From positions 1 through 32,391 of the forward strand of contig JAAUPA010000022.1 of the NCBI GenBank assembly GCA_012034615.1: a stretch of DNA of 32,391 nt, given 5' to 3'. The first letter of the stretch is position 1; each line of letters begins with the position of its first letter. The notes under the pieces are model-generated. The model saw only the letters and a program-made list of their open reading frames with translations. It did no database searches and was not told the origin of the DNA. This document shows positions 19,893 to 29,025 of the stretch, in pieces. The position numbers were made by a program, and so were the translations under genes. The stretch comes from Leptolyngbyaceae cyanobacterium CSU_1_4. Lineage in GTDB: Bacteria; Cyanobacteriota; Cyanobacteriia; Elainellales; Elainellaceae.

Positions 19893-21023
19893 ATGAATCA
19901 TAGCTCTAAGTTTCTCTGGAAATTTCTAGGCTTGATTGCAGCCAATTCATTGATAGTGGCTTCTTTTAATGCTTGGATTGATCCCTACAATGTGATGGCA
20001 AAAACGGTATCTAAGGTTAATGAACTGAAGCCTAAAAGTGGTAATGATGCAAGACGATTTAAAGCTATTAATGTTATTCGTATCAAACCCAAAACAATTT
20101 TTCTAGGTAATTCTAGAGCCGACATTGGCTTAGATCCAGAACATTCTGCCCTATCCAATAATGCACCCGCTTATAACTTGGCACTTCCGTCGGGAGATAT
20201 TTATGAAGCAATGCGCTACCTTCAACATGTGCTTGCCAATCAACCCAACCTTAAACAAGTGGTGATAGGAGTTGATTTGATTGCATTCAAAGCTAAAACA
20301 AATGAGGGAGAGCTTGACCCTGAACAAGCGGCTAGGCTAGGAACAACCCAATATATGCCACACTTGCCTAGTTTACTTTTTTCGACCGATACTTTTACTT
20401 CCAGTTTGTCAACATTGGCTGCGAATTTAAGCCAAGAACCTGTGAAAGAAAGCTATTTAAGTAATGGCAGACTTATTCGTTTCAATCCTCCTAGTATGTC
20501 GATGGAGGAAGTTTTTGAGTACCACTTAAAAACGTCTTATTTCAATGATGGGTATCAAAATTTTCAGATTTCACCACGGCAGATGGATGCATTTCGGACA
20601 ATTGTAGAAACATGCAACCAACGAGGAATTGATTTAGAAGTGTTTATCTCTCCGGCTCACGTTACGCAATGGGAAGCCATTCAAACGGCTGGGCTGTGGT
20701 CAACTTTTGAGAACTGGAAACGTGATCTTGTGAAAATTACGCCCGTCTGGGATTTTTCAGGCTATAACAGCATTACAGCCGAGCCAATTGCGGAGGGGAT
20801 GCAGAACTATTTGGAGAGCTCTCACTATGTCAAAGAGATTGGTGATCTGGTCTTGAATCGTTTACTTGACTACCAAGTGGAATCTGTGCCCAAAGACTTC
20901 GGAGCTTTAATGACAGCGGATAATGTAGAGCCTCATCTTCTGAAGGTTCGGGTGGGGCGGAACAAGTGGGCAAATCAAAGTCCTGACGTTGTACAGCTTG
21001 TCCGGCAATGGAGTAAGGATTAG
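19893..21023 (+). CDS. SGNH-like (AlgJ/DltD-type) partner protein of the MBOAT acyltransferase
   Basis: N-terminal membrane anchor, IFLGNSRADIGLDP (GxSR-type block), VFISPAH, and a C-terminal ESSHYVKEIGDLVLNRLL block (SxHY...GDL). Follows the MBOAT gene on the same strand. Confidence 0.75.
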   Translation: MNHSSKFLWKFLGLIAANSLIVASFNAWIDPYNVMAKTVSKVNELKPKSGNDARRFKAINVIRIKPKTIFLGNSRADIGLDPEHSALSNNAPAYNLALPSGDIYEAMRYLQHVLANQPNLKQVVIGVDLIAFKAKTNEGELDPEQAARLGTTQYMPHLPSLLFSTDTFTSSLSTLAANLSQEPVKESYLSNGRLIRFNPPSMSMEEVFEYHLKTSYFNDGYQNFQISPRQMDAFRTIVETCNQRGIDLEVFISPAHVTQWEAIQTAGLWSTFENWKRDLVKITPVWDFSGYNSITAEPIAEGMQNYLESSHYVKEIGDLVLNRLLDYQVESVPKDFGALMTADNVEPHLLKVRVGRNKWANQSPDVVQLVRQWSKD

Positions 21024-21230
21024 TTGCACAGTTTTGGGATTTAGATAATTGTTTGAATAGGATTTCTATATTGATTCAGAGGAAATAATATTGCCGACGC
21101 TCAAGTGTTCAGTTAGGGTTTTGCTGGCTGTAAAATTTATCTTGAGGCAACTTAATTGAAAAATTAGTGATTCATGATGAGCCCAATATTTTGAAAAAAA
21201 TGAGCGGGCATTCTCGGTGCTTCAAGGAAT

Positions 21231-21725
21231 TTACTTGGGTTGGGTCTTGAGTTTTACATTCAAAACTCCTGGTGTTCGACGTGCTAACCGCACTGAAAAA
21301 GGCAAAACCCCTACCAACTGTGCAAAGGCATCATCAGGAATACGGGCGATCGTCTCTTGATCAAAATAGTTTTCAAACTGATTGAGAATCATTTGTGCCC
21401 GCTGAATAGGCGTGGATTGATCGGTAAATTGCTGGGTCAAACGAATCCACTGTCGCCGGATTAAATAAGCTTTTTGTCGTTCCTCATGGCTGTCTGGGCG
21501 AAGCAGAGACAGATTGCCCACTGGAATGACGCTATGACAATCTGAATCAAAGAAGCCACCGACTGCTGCTCCAGGCCCTGCAAATTCGGCATGAAACGCT
21601 TTACAAAGAATCAGTCCATTACGGCGACGACTATTGACCATCCATAGCTGCCCACTGTGGAGACGCGCCAAGATTTTGGATGCATCTGCACCTTCGCTGT
21701 TAGATAGATGAGTCGCCATCGTCAA
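21231..21725 (-). CDS. Hypothetical protein
   Basis: 164-aa intact ORF with no recognised motif: ...RRQWIRLTQQFTDQSTPIQRAQMILNQFENYFDQETIARIPDDAFAQLVGVLPFSVRLARR. Confidence 0.65.
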   Translation of the reverse strand: MTMATHLSNSEGADASKILARLHSGQLWMVNSRRRNGLILCKAFHAEFAGPGAAVGGFFDSDCHSVIPVGNLSLLRPDSHEERQKAYLIRRQWIRLTQQFTDQSTPIQRAQMILNQFENYFDQETIARIPDDAFAQLVGVLPFSVRLARRTPGVLNVKLKTQPK

Positions 21726-21808
21726 TCTCCTAGCCGTACTCTAAATCCCCTGCTTTGACCCTAACATTTAAATTCAAGGGAAATACGCAAACTGAATGAG
21801 CAGTGTGT

Positions 21809-21969
21809 GAATTCCTGGCATTGCTGAATTGAAGTATGAATCCTTGAGATGCTATTTCTTTAATCGCCCCCTAAGTCCCCCATTTTGGGGGTTTCCGAAC
21901 CTCAAAGTTCCCCAAAACGGGGGATTTAGGGGGCAAATTCATACCGTGACTCAGCAACGCCGAATTCCT
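21809..21969. mobile_element. MITE-like element with 8-bp target site duplication (element 21817-21961)
   Basis: Terminal inverted repeats ggcattgctgaattgaagtatgaat (21817-21841) and attcataccgtgactcagcaacgcc (21937-21961), 19/25 nt paired; direct repeats GAATTCCT at 21809-21816 and 21962-21969; internal hairpin 21866-21890 / 21910-21934 (23/25). Confidence 0.82.
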
Positions 21970-22086
21970 ATTTTGAGTTATCTGCAAATCAGGTCGTGTA
22001 ACCATCAAGAGATTTTTGAGCTATAGATGAAGAGCTTCCCCATCCCGCCTACAATATAGGACTGGTGTTGCTAAACGGTAAAAACT

Positions 22087-23433
22087 GTGGCTTTCAAGAT
22101 TGGGCTATTGGGATTAGGGACGGTTGGGGCAGGCACTGCCGAAATTTTGCTCAATCCGGCACAGCGTCATCCTTTGTTGCAAGAACTGGAAATTCATCGG
22201 GTGGGGGTACGATCGCTCGACAAACCTCGTGCTGTTTCTCTGCCCGCCGATCGCCTCACCACCGATCTAGAATCAATCGTCACTGATCCTCAGATTGACA
22301 TTGTTGTAGAGGTCATGGGGGGGCTAGAACCCGCCCGATCGCTGATGCTTAAGGCGATCGCCCAGGGTAAACACGTTGTCACAGCCAATAAGGCGGCGAT
22401 CGCGCGCTTCGGTGCCGAAATTTTTACAGCCGCCAACCAAGCGGGGGTCTATGTTCTGCTCGAAGCGGCGGTGGCGGGAGGAATTCCAGTCATTGAACCG
22501 TTAAAACAATCCCTTTGTGCCAACCGCATTCATACCCTCATTGGCATCATCAACGGCACAACCAACTACATCTTGACGCGGATGCAGGCGGAAGGCAGCA
22601 GCTTCGATGACGTTTTGGCAGATGCGCAACAGTTGGGCTATGCCGAAGCCGACCCGACTGCCGATGTGGATGGACTAGATGCAGCAGATAAAATTGCGAT
22701 CTTGGCTTCCCTGGCATTTGGTAAGCGCATTAATTTAGAAGAAGTGCATTGTGAGGGCATTCGTCAAATTACAGCCGCTGATATTACCTATGCTGAGCGT
22801 CTAGGCTTCGTGATTAAACTTTTAGCAACGGCAAAACGCGACGGAGATTCAGCGTTTCCCGATCGCCTTCAAGTTAGAGTTCACCCGACCTTGGTTCCTA
22901 AAACCCATCCCTTAACCAACGTGAATGGCGTTTACAACGCGGTTCTCATTGAGGGAGATCCGGTGGGACAAGTCATGTTTTACGGTCCGGGTGCGGGTTC
23001 TGGACCAACTGCTAGCGCCGTTGTGGCGGATATTTTAAATATCGCAGCCATTCTCAAAGTCGGGCGCGGTTCAGCCGTTCATGCCGATGGTCGCCCCCTT
23101 CTCGATCCGCTCTTAGCTTGCTCTCATCAAGACTATGCGGCGATCGCCCCGATCGACGATCTGACCACTCGCTTCTACGCCCGCGTTCTAACCCAAGACT
23201 TCCCCGGTGTGATTGGACGATTGGGCACTACGTTTGGCAATCATGAAGTTAGTCTAGAGTCGGTGGTGCAAATTGGTTTACGAGAGCATCAGGCAGAAAT
23301 TGTGGTGATTACGCATTGCGTCAAGGAAGGAAACTTCCGAAAAGCGCTAGAAGAAATCCGATCGTTTGATGCGGTGTCCAATGTGCCGAGTGTGTTGCGA
23401 GTGCTATCGGGTGGCTTTGGGGATCTGGCTTAA
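22087..23433 (+). CDS. hom: Homoserine dehydrogenase with C-terminal ACT domain (GTG start)
   Basis: IGLLGLGTVGAGTAEIL, VTANKAAIARFGAEIF, AAVAGGIPVIEPLKQSL, GIINGTTNYILTRM, LGYAEADPTADVDGLDAADKIAILASLAFG, ACT-like tail. Confidence 0.97.
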   Translation: MAFKIGLLGLGTVGAGTAEILLNPAQRHPLLQELEIHRVGVRSLDKPRAVSLPADRLTTDLESIVTDPQIDIVVEVMGGLEPARSLMLKAIAQGKHVVTANKAAIARFGAEIFTAANQAGVYVLLEAAVAGGIPVIEPLKQSLCANRIHTLIGIINGTTNYILTRMQAEGSSFDDVLADAQQLGYAEADPTADVDGLDAADKIAILASLAFGKRINLEEVHCEGIRQITAADITYAERLGFVIKLLATAKRDGDSAFPDRLQVRVHPTLVPKTHPLTNVNGVYNAVLIEGDPVGQVMFYGPGAGSGPTASAVVADILNIAAILKVGRGSAVHADGRPLLDPLLACSHQDYAAIAPIDDLTTRFYARVLTQDFPGVIGRLGTTFGNHEVSLESVVQIGLREHQAEIVVITHCVKEGNFRKALEEIRSFDAVSNVPSVLRVLSGGFGDLA

Positions 23434-23447
23434 GAGATGATACGCCG

Positions 23448-24662
23448 TCAATTGTCTCGTAGCCGAAACAGCAAAAACTGAGTCCTTTGTAAATCATTAA
23501 AGTTATCGTCGCTAACCAGTAAGAGCGATCGCGTTCCATCTGGAAGCTGGGGCCCTAGGGTCATTCCCTCTAAGTTGTCAAGCGGAATGTCTAGCTCGGC
23601 TAGATCAAGGAGCAGCTCTTTATAAATAGGAGTGACTCCGCCAATGTTGCCTTGGAATGCATCAAACGTAGAGGTATCATTTGCGCCACCCGTTGCCATT
23701 TGAAATAGCTTAGCGCCAAAGCCGGATGCCCCAAACGATCGCTCTAAGCTCAAAAAGTGTCCGCCTTGATCGAGCACCAGCATTTCTGTTAAACCATTGT
23801 TTTTCGTGTCTGCTGGCGGTTCGTCTAGCAAGTAAATGTGCTCTGAGATCAGCAGGGGTGATGAGTTTTCTTCTCCTATCAAATGGTGAAGAAATCGAAC
23901 AGGAGCCGACACGGGCGGCAAGGAATCGGCGGAAAAATTGGCAGGCAGATCTTGGGCGATCGCGGACTCAGTTGCGGTAAAGAGGCGAAATGGCTCCAAT
24001 TGCTGACCGCTGGCAAACCCGACGGCGCTCAGAGTTAAGGCTTCAAATCCCTGGTTATCTCGAATGCCGATCGCCGCCTCGGTTTGAGGCAAAAATCGTT
24101 TAGGAATGGGCACTGTCGCTCGCTGCTGTCCGGTTTCTAAATCAAACTCGTTGATAAAAGGATGAATGCCATCTTTACTAACGCCTTCACTAGAGATAAA
24201 GAGCGATTGGCGAGGCGTTAGGGCAATGCCTTCTGGATCGAGGGTGCCTTCTGCAAAAGGTTCACCGTTCGCATCTTTCAGAAAAGTCACTTTCTCAACT
24301 TCAACCGATTGAATGAGGCGGTCGGGTGAAGTCGCAGAGGGTTTGAGGCTAAGTTTGAGGGTGTAAAAGCGGGCAGGACTCCGTTCGCTCCGATCATCTG
24401 AAATGGCGTAAAAGCGATCGCGCTGCCGATCATAAACAATGCCCGATAAGCCGCCCACAGGGGTTTCAGCAAACTGCATTTTGGGTAGCTGATAGTCGCC
24501 CAAAAAGTCGAGGGTGAGGTTGAGAAAAATGCGGTCTTCGGCCTTGACCGGAGTGATCCCACAGCCTGTCAGGGGAAAAGCAAGAATGAGGGCGATCGCC
24601 ACGCCGACAAGTTGCCCAGAACAGCGCGAGCGAATCCATGCAAAAATTCTGCTACCCATCAT
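23448..24662 (-). CDS. Esterase-like activity of phytase family protein, lipoprotein-like N-terminus
   Basis: IALILAFPLTGCG lipobox-like signal; GGLSGIVYDRQRDRFYAISDDRSERSPARFYTLKL, LDPEGIALTPRQSLFISSEG, NLEGMTLGPQLPDGTRSLLLVSDDNF. Confidence 0.88.
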   Translation of the reverse strand: MMGSRIFAWIRSRCSGQLVGVAIALILAFPLTGCGITPVKAEDRIFLNLTLDFLGDYQLPKMQFAETPVGGLSGIVYDRQRDRFYAISDDRSERSPARFYTLKLSLKPSATSPDRLIQSVEVEKVTFLKDANGEPFAEGTLDPEGIALTPRQSLFISSEGVSKDGIHPFINEFDLETGQQRATVPIPKRFLPQTEAAIGIRDNQGFEALTLSAVGFASGQQLEPFRLFTATESAIAQDLPANFSADSLPPVSAPVRFLHHLIGEENSSPLLISEHIYLLDEPPADTKNNGLTEMLVLDQGGHFLSLERSFGASGFGAKLFQMATGGANDTSTFDAFQGNIGGVTPIYKELLLDLAELDIPLDNLEGMTLGPQLPDGTRSLLLVSDDNFNDLQRTQFLLFRLRDN

Positions 24663-24718
24663 TTTGACTTTCCATTGCGACCTTTGTAAGCAATCGTAAA
24701 AAGGCTAGATTTTATCTG

Positions 24719-25537
24719 TTAGTAAAGCGCTGAGGTCAATTTTCGCCGATATTGATGGGTGAGAGAGTTTTCATCGCCCATTAATTCAAACACCATCACC
24801 ATCGCCTTCCGCGCTCCATCCTGACGGTATTTGCGGCTGCGGTTCACCAGATCTAGCAACTGGTTCAGCGCCGTTTCATAGTTTTCTACCAAAATCTGAT
24901 CAATGGCAGCAAAAAATGATTCATCCAGGTCATGAGCGCTAGGATTTGCGCTTTCCTGCTTCAACAAAATTAGCTCTCGAAGGGCTTTGACTTGAGGGTA
25001 ATATTCTCGGTCTGCTGCGGGAACGGTGACGAGGATTTTCTCGGCAGATTCAAAGCTGCCCTGGGTAATCAAGAATTTGGCAGCGGCGATCGCCAATTTT
25101 TGGCTTTGCGGAAATTCGTTGATCAAATGTCCAAAAAAGGCTTTGGCTTGCTCAACGTCCCCTTGGGCGATCGACCCTTTAATGGCTTCTAGCCCCAAAT
25201 CCAGCTCGGACTTGAGGCTGAGGTTAGATAAAAACTCTCGAAGCTGCGGTTCTGGCAAAACACCAACAAACCCTGGATTCACGTCTCCTTGAGTCACCAC
25301 CCGAACATCAGGAACGCCCTCCACTTGATAGGTATGGGCTAAATCGGGGCTTTGATCAATATCAACTTTTGCCAAGACGAAATCATATTCTTCTGCCAAA
25401 GCCTCTAACATCGGCTTCAGCATTTTGCACGGACCACACCACTGAGCAAAGAAATCGACCAAAACAGGCTTTTGGAACGAGGCTTCTAAGACTTCAGTGG
25501 CGAAGGTGGCGCTATCAACTTCGAGAGAAACACCCAT
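24719..25537 (-). CDS. Thioredoxin domain protein with C-terminal TPR region (CnoX/YbbN-like)
   Basis: PVLVDFFAQWCGPCKMLKPMLEALAEEYDFVLAKVDIDQSPDLAHTYQVEGVPDV plus helical repeat tail; start MGVSLEVDSATF at 25537. Confidence 0.9.
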   Translation of the reverse strand: MGVSLEVDSATFATEVLEASFQKPVLVDFFAQWCGPCKMLKPMLEALAEEYDFVLAKVDIDQSPDLAHTYQVEGVPDVRVVTQGDVNPGFVGVLPEPQLREFLSNLSLKSELDLGLEAIKGSIAQGDVEQAKAFFGHLINEFPQSQKLAIAAAKFLITQGSFESAEKILVTVPAADREYYPQVKALRELILLKQESANPSAHDLDESFFAAIDQILVENYETALNQLLDLVNRSRKYRQDGARKAMVMVFELMGDENSLTHQYRRKLTSALY

Positions 25538-25541
25538 GGAA

Positions 25542-26189
25542 TTATAGGAGATACAAAAGAACGAATAAGATAATCCAAATGACATCGACGAAGTGCCAAT
25601 AAATCTCAGCAGCTTCTACGCCAAAATGATGCTCTTCGGAATAATGAGCGGATTTGAGCGATCGCCACAAAACCGCCAGAATTAGACAAACGCCCAAAAA
25701 GACGTGCAGTCCATGAAACCCGGTCAGCACATAAAAGGTACTGGCGTAAAGATTGGTTTTTAGCCCAAATTCCAGGTGCAAATATTCATAAAGCTGCCCA
25801 GCCAAAAAGATAATTCCCATCAGGGCAGTGGCACCAAACCAGAGCTGCAAGCCTTTAACATTGTTGTTCTTAATATCTGCTTCGGCATTGTGGATCACAA
25901 AACTACTGCCGATGAGAATAGCGGTGTTAATGGAGGGCAGCAGCAACTCGCGTTCTGGTGTGCCTGCGGGCGGCCATTCAGGATAGACCACCCGAAAGGT
26001 TAGGTATGCTGCAAACAAGCCTAAAAAGATCATGCTTTCAGCGCCCAAGAACACAATCAGTCCAAACATCCGATGGTCGGGATGGGCTTCGTGTTCAGTG
26101 GCGATCGTCGCGGCATGGTGGTTTAAGTCTGCCTTCGCCGGATCAACGGTTCCTTGCATAGATTTCTCAACATTCTCGACAATGGACAT
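25542..26189 (-). CDS. ctaE: Cytochrome c oxidase subunit III
   Basis: FGLIVFLGAESMIFLGLFAAYLTFR, FYVLTGFHGLHVFLGV, AAEIYWHFVDVIWIILFVLLYLL. Start 26189 (MSIVENV) or in-frame 26210. Confidence 0.96.
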   Translation of the reverse strand: MSIVENVEKSMQGTVDPAKADLNHHAATIATEHEAHPDHRMFGLIVFLGAESMIFLGLFAAYLTFRVVYPEWPPAGTPERELLLPSINTAILIGSSFVIHNAEADIKNNNVKGLQLWFGATALMGIIFLAGQLYEYLHLEFGLKTNLYASTFYVLTGFHGLHVFLGVCLILAVLWRSLKSAHYSEEHHFGVEAAEIYWHFVDVIWIILFVLLYLL

Positions 26190-26236
26190 TAAAACTGGAC
26201 AACTAGACATTAAAACTTCAATTAGACATTAAAACT
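26185..26236 (-). repeat. Triplicated 12-nt motif over the ctaE start region
   Basis: gacattaaaact at 26185-26196, 26206-26217 and 26225-26236 (minus: AGTTTTAATGTC), each containing an ATG. Confidence 0.8.
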
Positions 26237-26274
26237 TCAATAGGGCAAACCTTGGGTCTGCCCTAAGCTTTTAA

Positions 26275-27948
26275 TTAAGCGCTAGGACTACCCGATAAAA
26301 CAGGCGTTTCAGTTGCCGGATCTGCCTCGGTTGACCCATGAGTCATCCCATAGTCATACGGTCCTTGGGTCAGCACAGGCAATACTTCAAAGTTCTCAAT
26401 CATGGGAGGTGAAGAGGTCTGCCACTCTAAAGTCAGCGCTCGCCAAGGATTATCAGCAGCGGGCTTACCCTTCAACCAACTCCAAACGGCGTTGAACATA
26501 AAGGGGAAGGTGGAAACGGCAAGAATATACGAACCTAGGGTGACCAGTTGATTGAGGGAGGTAAACCGGGGATCGTAAAAGGCAATTCGGCGATTCATGC
26601 CGAGTAGCCCTAACTCGTGCATGGGCAGAAACGTGAGGTTCATGCCAATGAACGTCAGCCCAAAGTGAATAATCCCCAACGGCTCGTTCATCATTCGTCC
26701 GGTCATTTTGGGAAACCAATGGTAAATGGCGGCGTAAATGCCAAACACGCTGCCTCCAAATAAGACGTAATGCAGGTGAGCCACCACAAAGTAAGTATCG
26801 TGAACGTGGATATCGAACGGCACCGCCGCCAACATGACCCCGCTGATACCGCCAATGACGAAGACTGCAATGAAGCCCATGGCAAATAGCATGGCGCTGT
26901 TTAAAGAAATTTTGCCGCCCCAAATGGTGGCAAGCCAGCCGAACACTTTAATGCCAGTGGGCACAGCAATGATCATGGTGGTGATCATGAAAAACATCCG
27001 CAGCCATGCCGGGGTGCCACTGGTGAACATGTGGTGCGCCCAAACAATTAAGCCTAAAAACGAGATCGCAATACTGGAATAGGCGATCGCCTTATATCCA
27101 AAAATGGGTTTGCGGGCATGAACCGGCAGAATGTCTGAGATCGCCCCAAACAAAGGCAGCACCATAATATAAACCGCCGGGTGGGAGTAAAACCAAAACA
27201 TGTGCTGATAAACCACTGGGTCGCCGCCGCCGGTGGGGTTAAAGAAGGCAGTGCCTGCCAGCAAATCAAACGCCAGCAAAATCAGTGCGCCTGCCAATAC
27301 CGGAGTGCCAATTAAAACCAAGCCCGAAGTAGACAGCATTGCCCAGCAGAACAGCGGCATTTCGTGAATGCCCATGCTAGGAACGCGCATTTTTAAGATC
27401 GTCACCAAAAAGTTAATCGCCCCCAAAATTGAGGAGGTTCCAGAGATCAACAAACTGAAGATCCAAATGCCTTCGCCAACCTTGCCTGTCATTAAGCTGA
27501 GGGGCGGGTAAGAAGTCCAGCCCGATTGAGGAGCTTCTAAAAAGAAACTCAACACCAGCATTAAGCCAGCGGGCGGAATCATCCAAAAAGCGACTGCGTT
27601 GAGCTTGGGGAACGCCATATCGCGTGCACCAATCATCAGCGGAATCAGATAGTTGGCTAGCCCTGCACCGGCTGGGATAATCCATAGAAAGATCATCACT
27701 GTACCGTGGAGGGTGAGGAGACTGTTATAAACCTCGGGGGTGACAAAATCGGGGGCAGGTGTCGCGAGTTCTGTCCGAATGGCAGTCGCTAAAGAACCCC
27801 CGATTAAATAGAAGATAAAGGAGGTGACAATGTACTGAATCCCAATCACTTTATGATCAGTACTAAAGGTGAAGAAGTGCCACCATTTGCGCTCTGTCTC
27901 ATGAACAGAAGCAACGGCGGCTACTGGTGCATTTTTCACTTGAGTCAT
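26275..27948 (-). CDS. ctaD: Cytochrome c oxidase subunit I
   Basis: WWHFFTFSTDHKVIGIQYI, LLTLHGTVMIFLWIIPAGAGLANYLIP, HMFWFYSHPAVYIMVLP, WAHHMFTSG, HDTYFVVAHLHYVLFGG. Confidence 0.98.
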   Translation of the reverse strand: MTQVKNAPVAAVASVHETERKWWHFFTFSTDHKVIGIQYIVTSFIFYLIGGSLATAIRTELATPAPDFVTPEVYNSLLTLHGTVMIFLWIIPAGAGLANYLIPLMIGARDMAFPKLNAVAFWMIPPAGLMLVLSFFLEAPQSGWTSYPPLSLMTGKVGEGIWIFSLLISGTSSILGAINFLVTILKMRVPSMGIHEMPLFCWAMLSTSGLVLIGTPVLAGALILLAFDLLAGTAFFNPTGGGDPVVYQHMFWFYSHPAVYIMVLPLFGAISDILPVHARKPIFGYKAIAYSSIAISFLGLIVWAHHMFTSGTPAWLRMFFMITTMIIAVPTGIKVFGWLATIWGGKISLNSAMLFAMGFIAVFVIGGISGVMLAAVPFDIHVHDTYFVVAHLHYVLFGGSVFGIYAAIYHWFPKMTGRMMNEPLGIIHFGLTFIGMNLTFLPMHELGLLGMNRRIAFYDPRFTSLNQLVTLGSYILAVSTFPFMFNAVWSWLKGKPAADNPWRALTLEWQTSSPPMIENFEVLPVLTQGPYDYGMTHGSTEADPATETPVLSGSPSA

Positions 27949-28051
27949 GCTGAAATCCTAGAGCTTAAGTTCAACCCAACGGGATGAGTGGTTTAGTCGA
28001 TGAGTGATTTAGGTTAGTCAATGTTAGTTCAGTAAGCGACAGCTATTGAAC

Positions 28052-29025
28052 TTAGGAATGATGGGCATGAAGCTGAACAAGGTCTTGAGGATTGACTCCT
28101 ACTTGCTCGGCATAGGCAGCTAGGACACGGGTGCCGGGATCTGCGGTAGCAACGGTTTGGCTCCCATCTGCTTGACTTGCCACCTGAGATTGTAGCCAGA
28201 GATCGTAGTCTGCTTGGGTTTGTACGTATAGACGGCTATTCATGCCGCCATGATAAGGTCCACAGAGTTCGGCGCAAATGATGGGATATTCGCCAATTCG
28301 GGTGGGCACAAAGCGCAGTTCTGTGCCTTGCCCTGGAATAACGTCTTGCTTCAGCCGGAACTCAGGTAGCCAAAAAGCGTGAATGACATCTTTTGCTTCT
28401 AGGTTAATTTTGATGTCTTGGTTGACAGGAACGTGGAGCTCGCCAGCCGTTACGCCGCTTTCAGGATAGTTGAAAATCCAGGCGTATTGCATTCCTGTGA
28501 CGTTAACCGTCAGGTCGGCAGGTTGATTTGCGTTTTCGGGTGATGCGCCAATGCCTAGCGCCATGTGATGGTGCCCCGATGTGGAACTGGAGCCTCGATC
28601 ATTTGTGTTGCTCCCTCTCCAGGCATCATGGCGACTTGGACAACGCTAGGGGCACCAGCGGCTTCGGGGTCGAATCCGCCCATGCGGTTATAGATCTCAA
28701 AACTGTAAACGCCAATGACCAACACGATGACCGCAGGAATGGCAGTCCAGACAATTTCTAGGGGAATGTTACCGTCGATCGCCGGTCCATCGGTTTCGTC
28801 TCCGGGCTTGCGGCGAAACTTGAGGAGGCAAATCACTAAAACTCCCTCTACAAGCAGAAAAATGCCCATGCTAATGGTCATCATGGAGTCAAACAAACCG
28901 TCAATGAGGGCGGCATCACTAGATGCCTCAATGGGCATTAACCCATGATTTTTTCCGTACCATAGGCTGACTAGCGTTAGGGCAATGCCAGCCAGCATTG
29001 TAAGGATGTTTGTTGGAATATTCAC
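28052..29025 (-). CDS. ctaC: Cytochrome c oxidase subunit II, one frameshift near 28560 (GTG start)
   Basis: N-terminal TM helices and LEIVWTAIPAVIVLVIGVYS; C-terminal ORF has VTGMQYAWIFNYPESG, DVIHAFWLPEFRLKQDVIPG and the CuA motif CAELCGPYHGGM. Confidence 0.94.

Noticed and set aside
21866-21934. Intrinsic terminator
   Set aside because: No T-run follows either arm; the hairpin is better explained as the internal palindrome of the MITE-like element.
22063-22076. Another MITE end 'ggtgttgctaaac' just before hom
   Set aside because: Only the first ~9 nt match; no partner end or duplication.
26465-26923. 152-aa minus-strand ORF in a different frame from ctaD
   Set aside because: Out-of-frame reading of conserved ctaD sequence.
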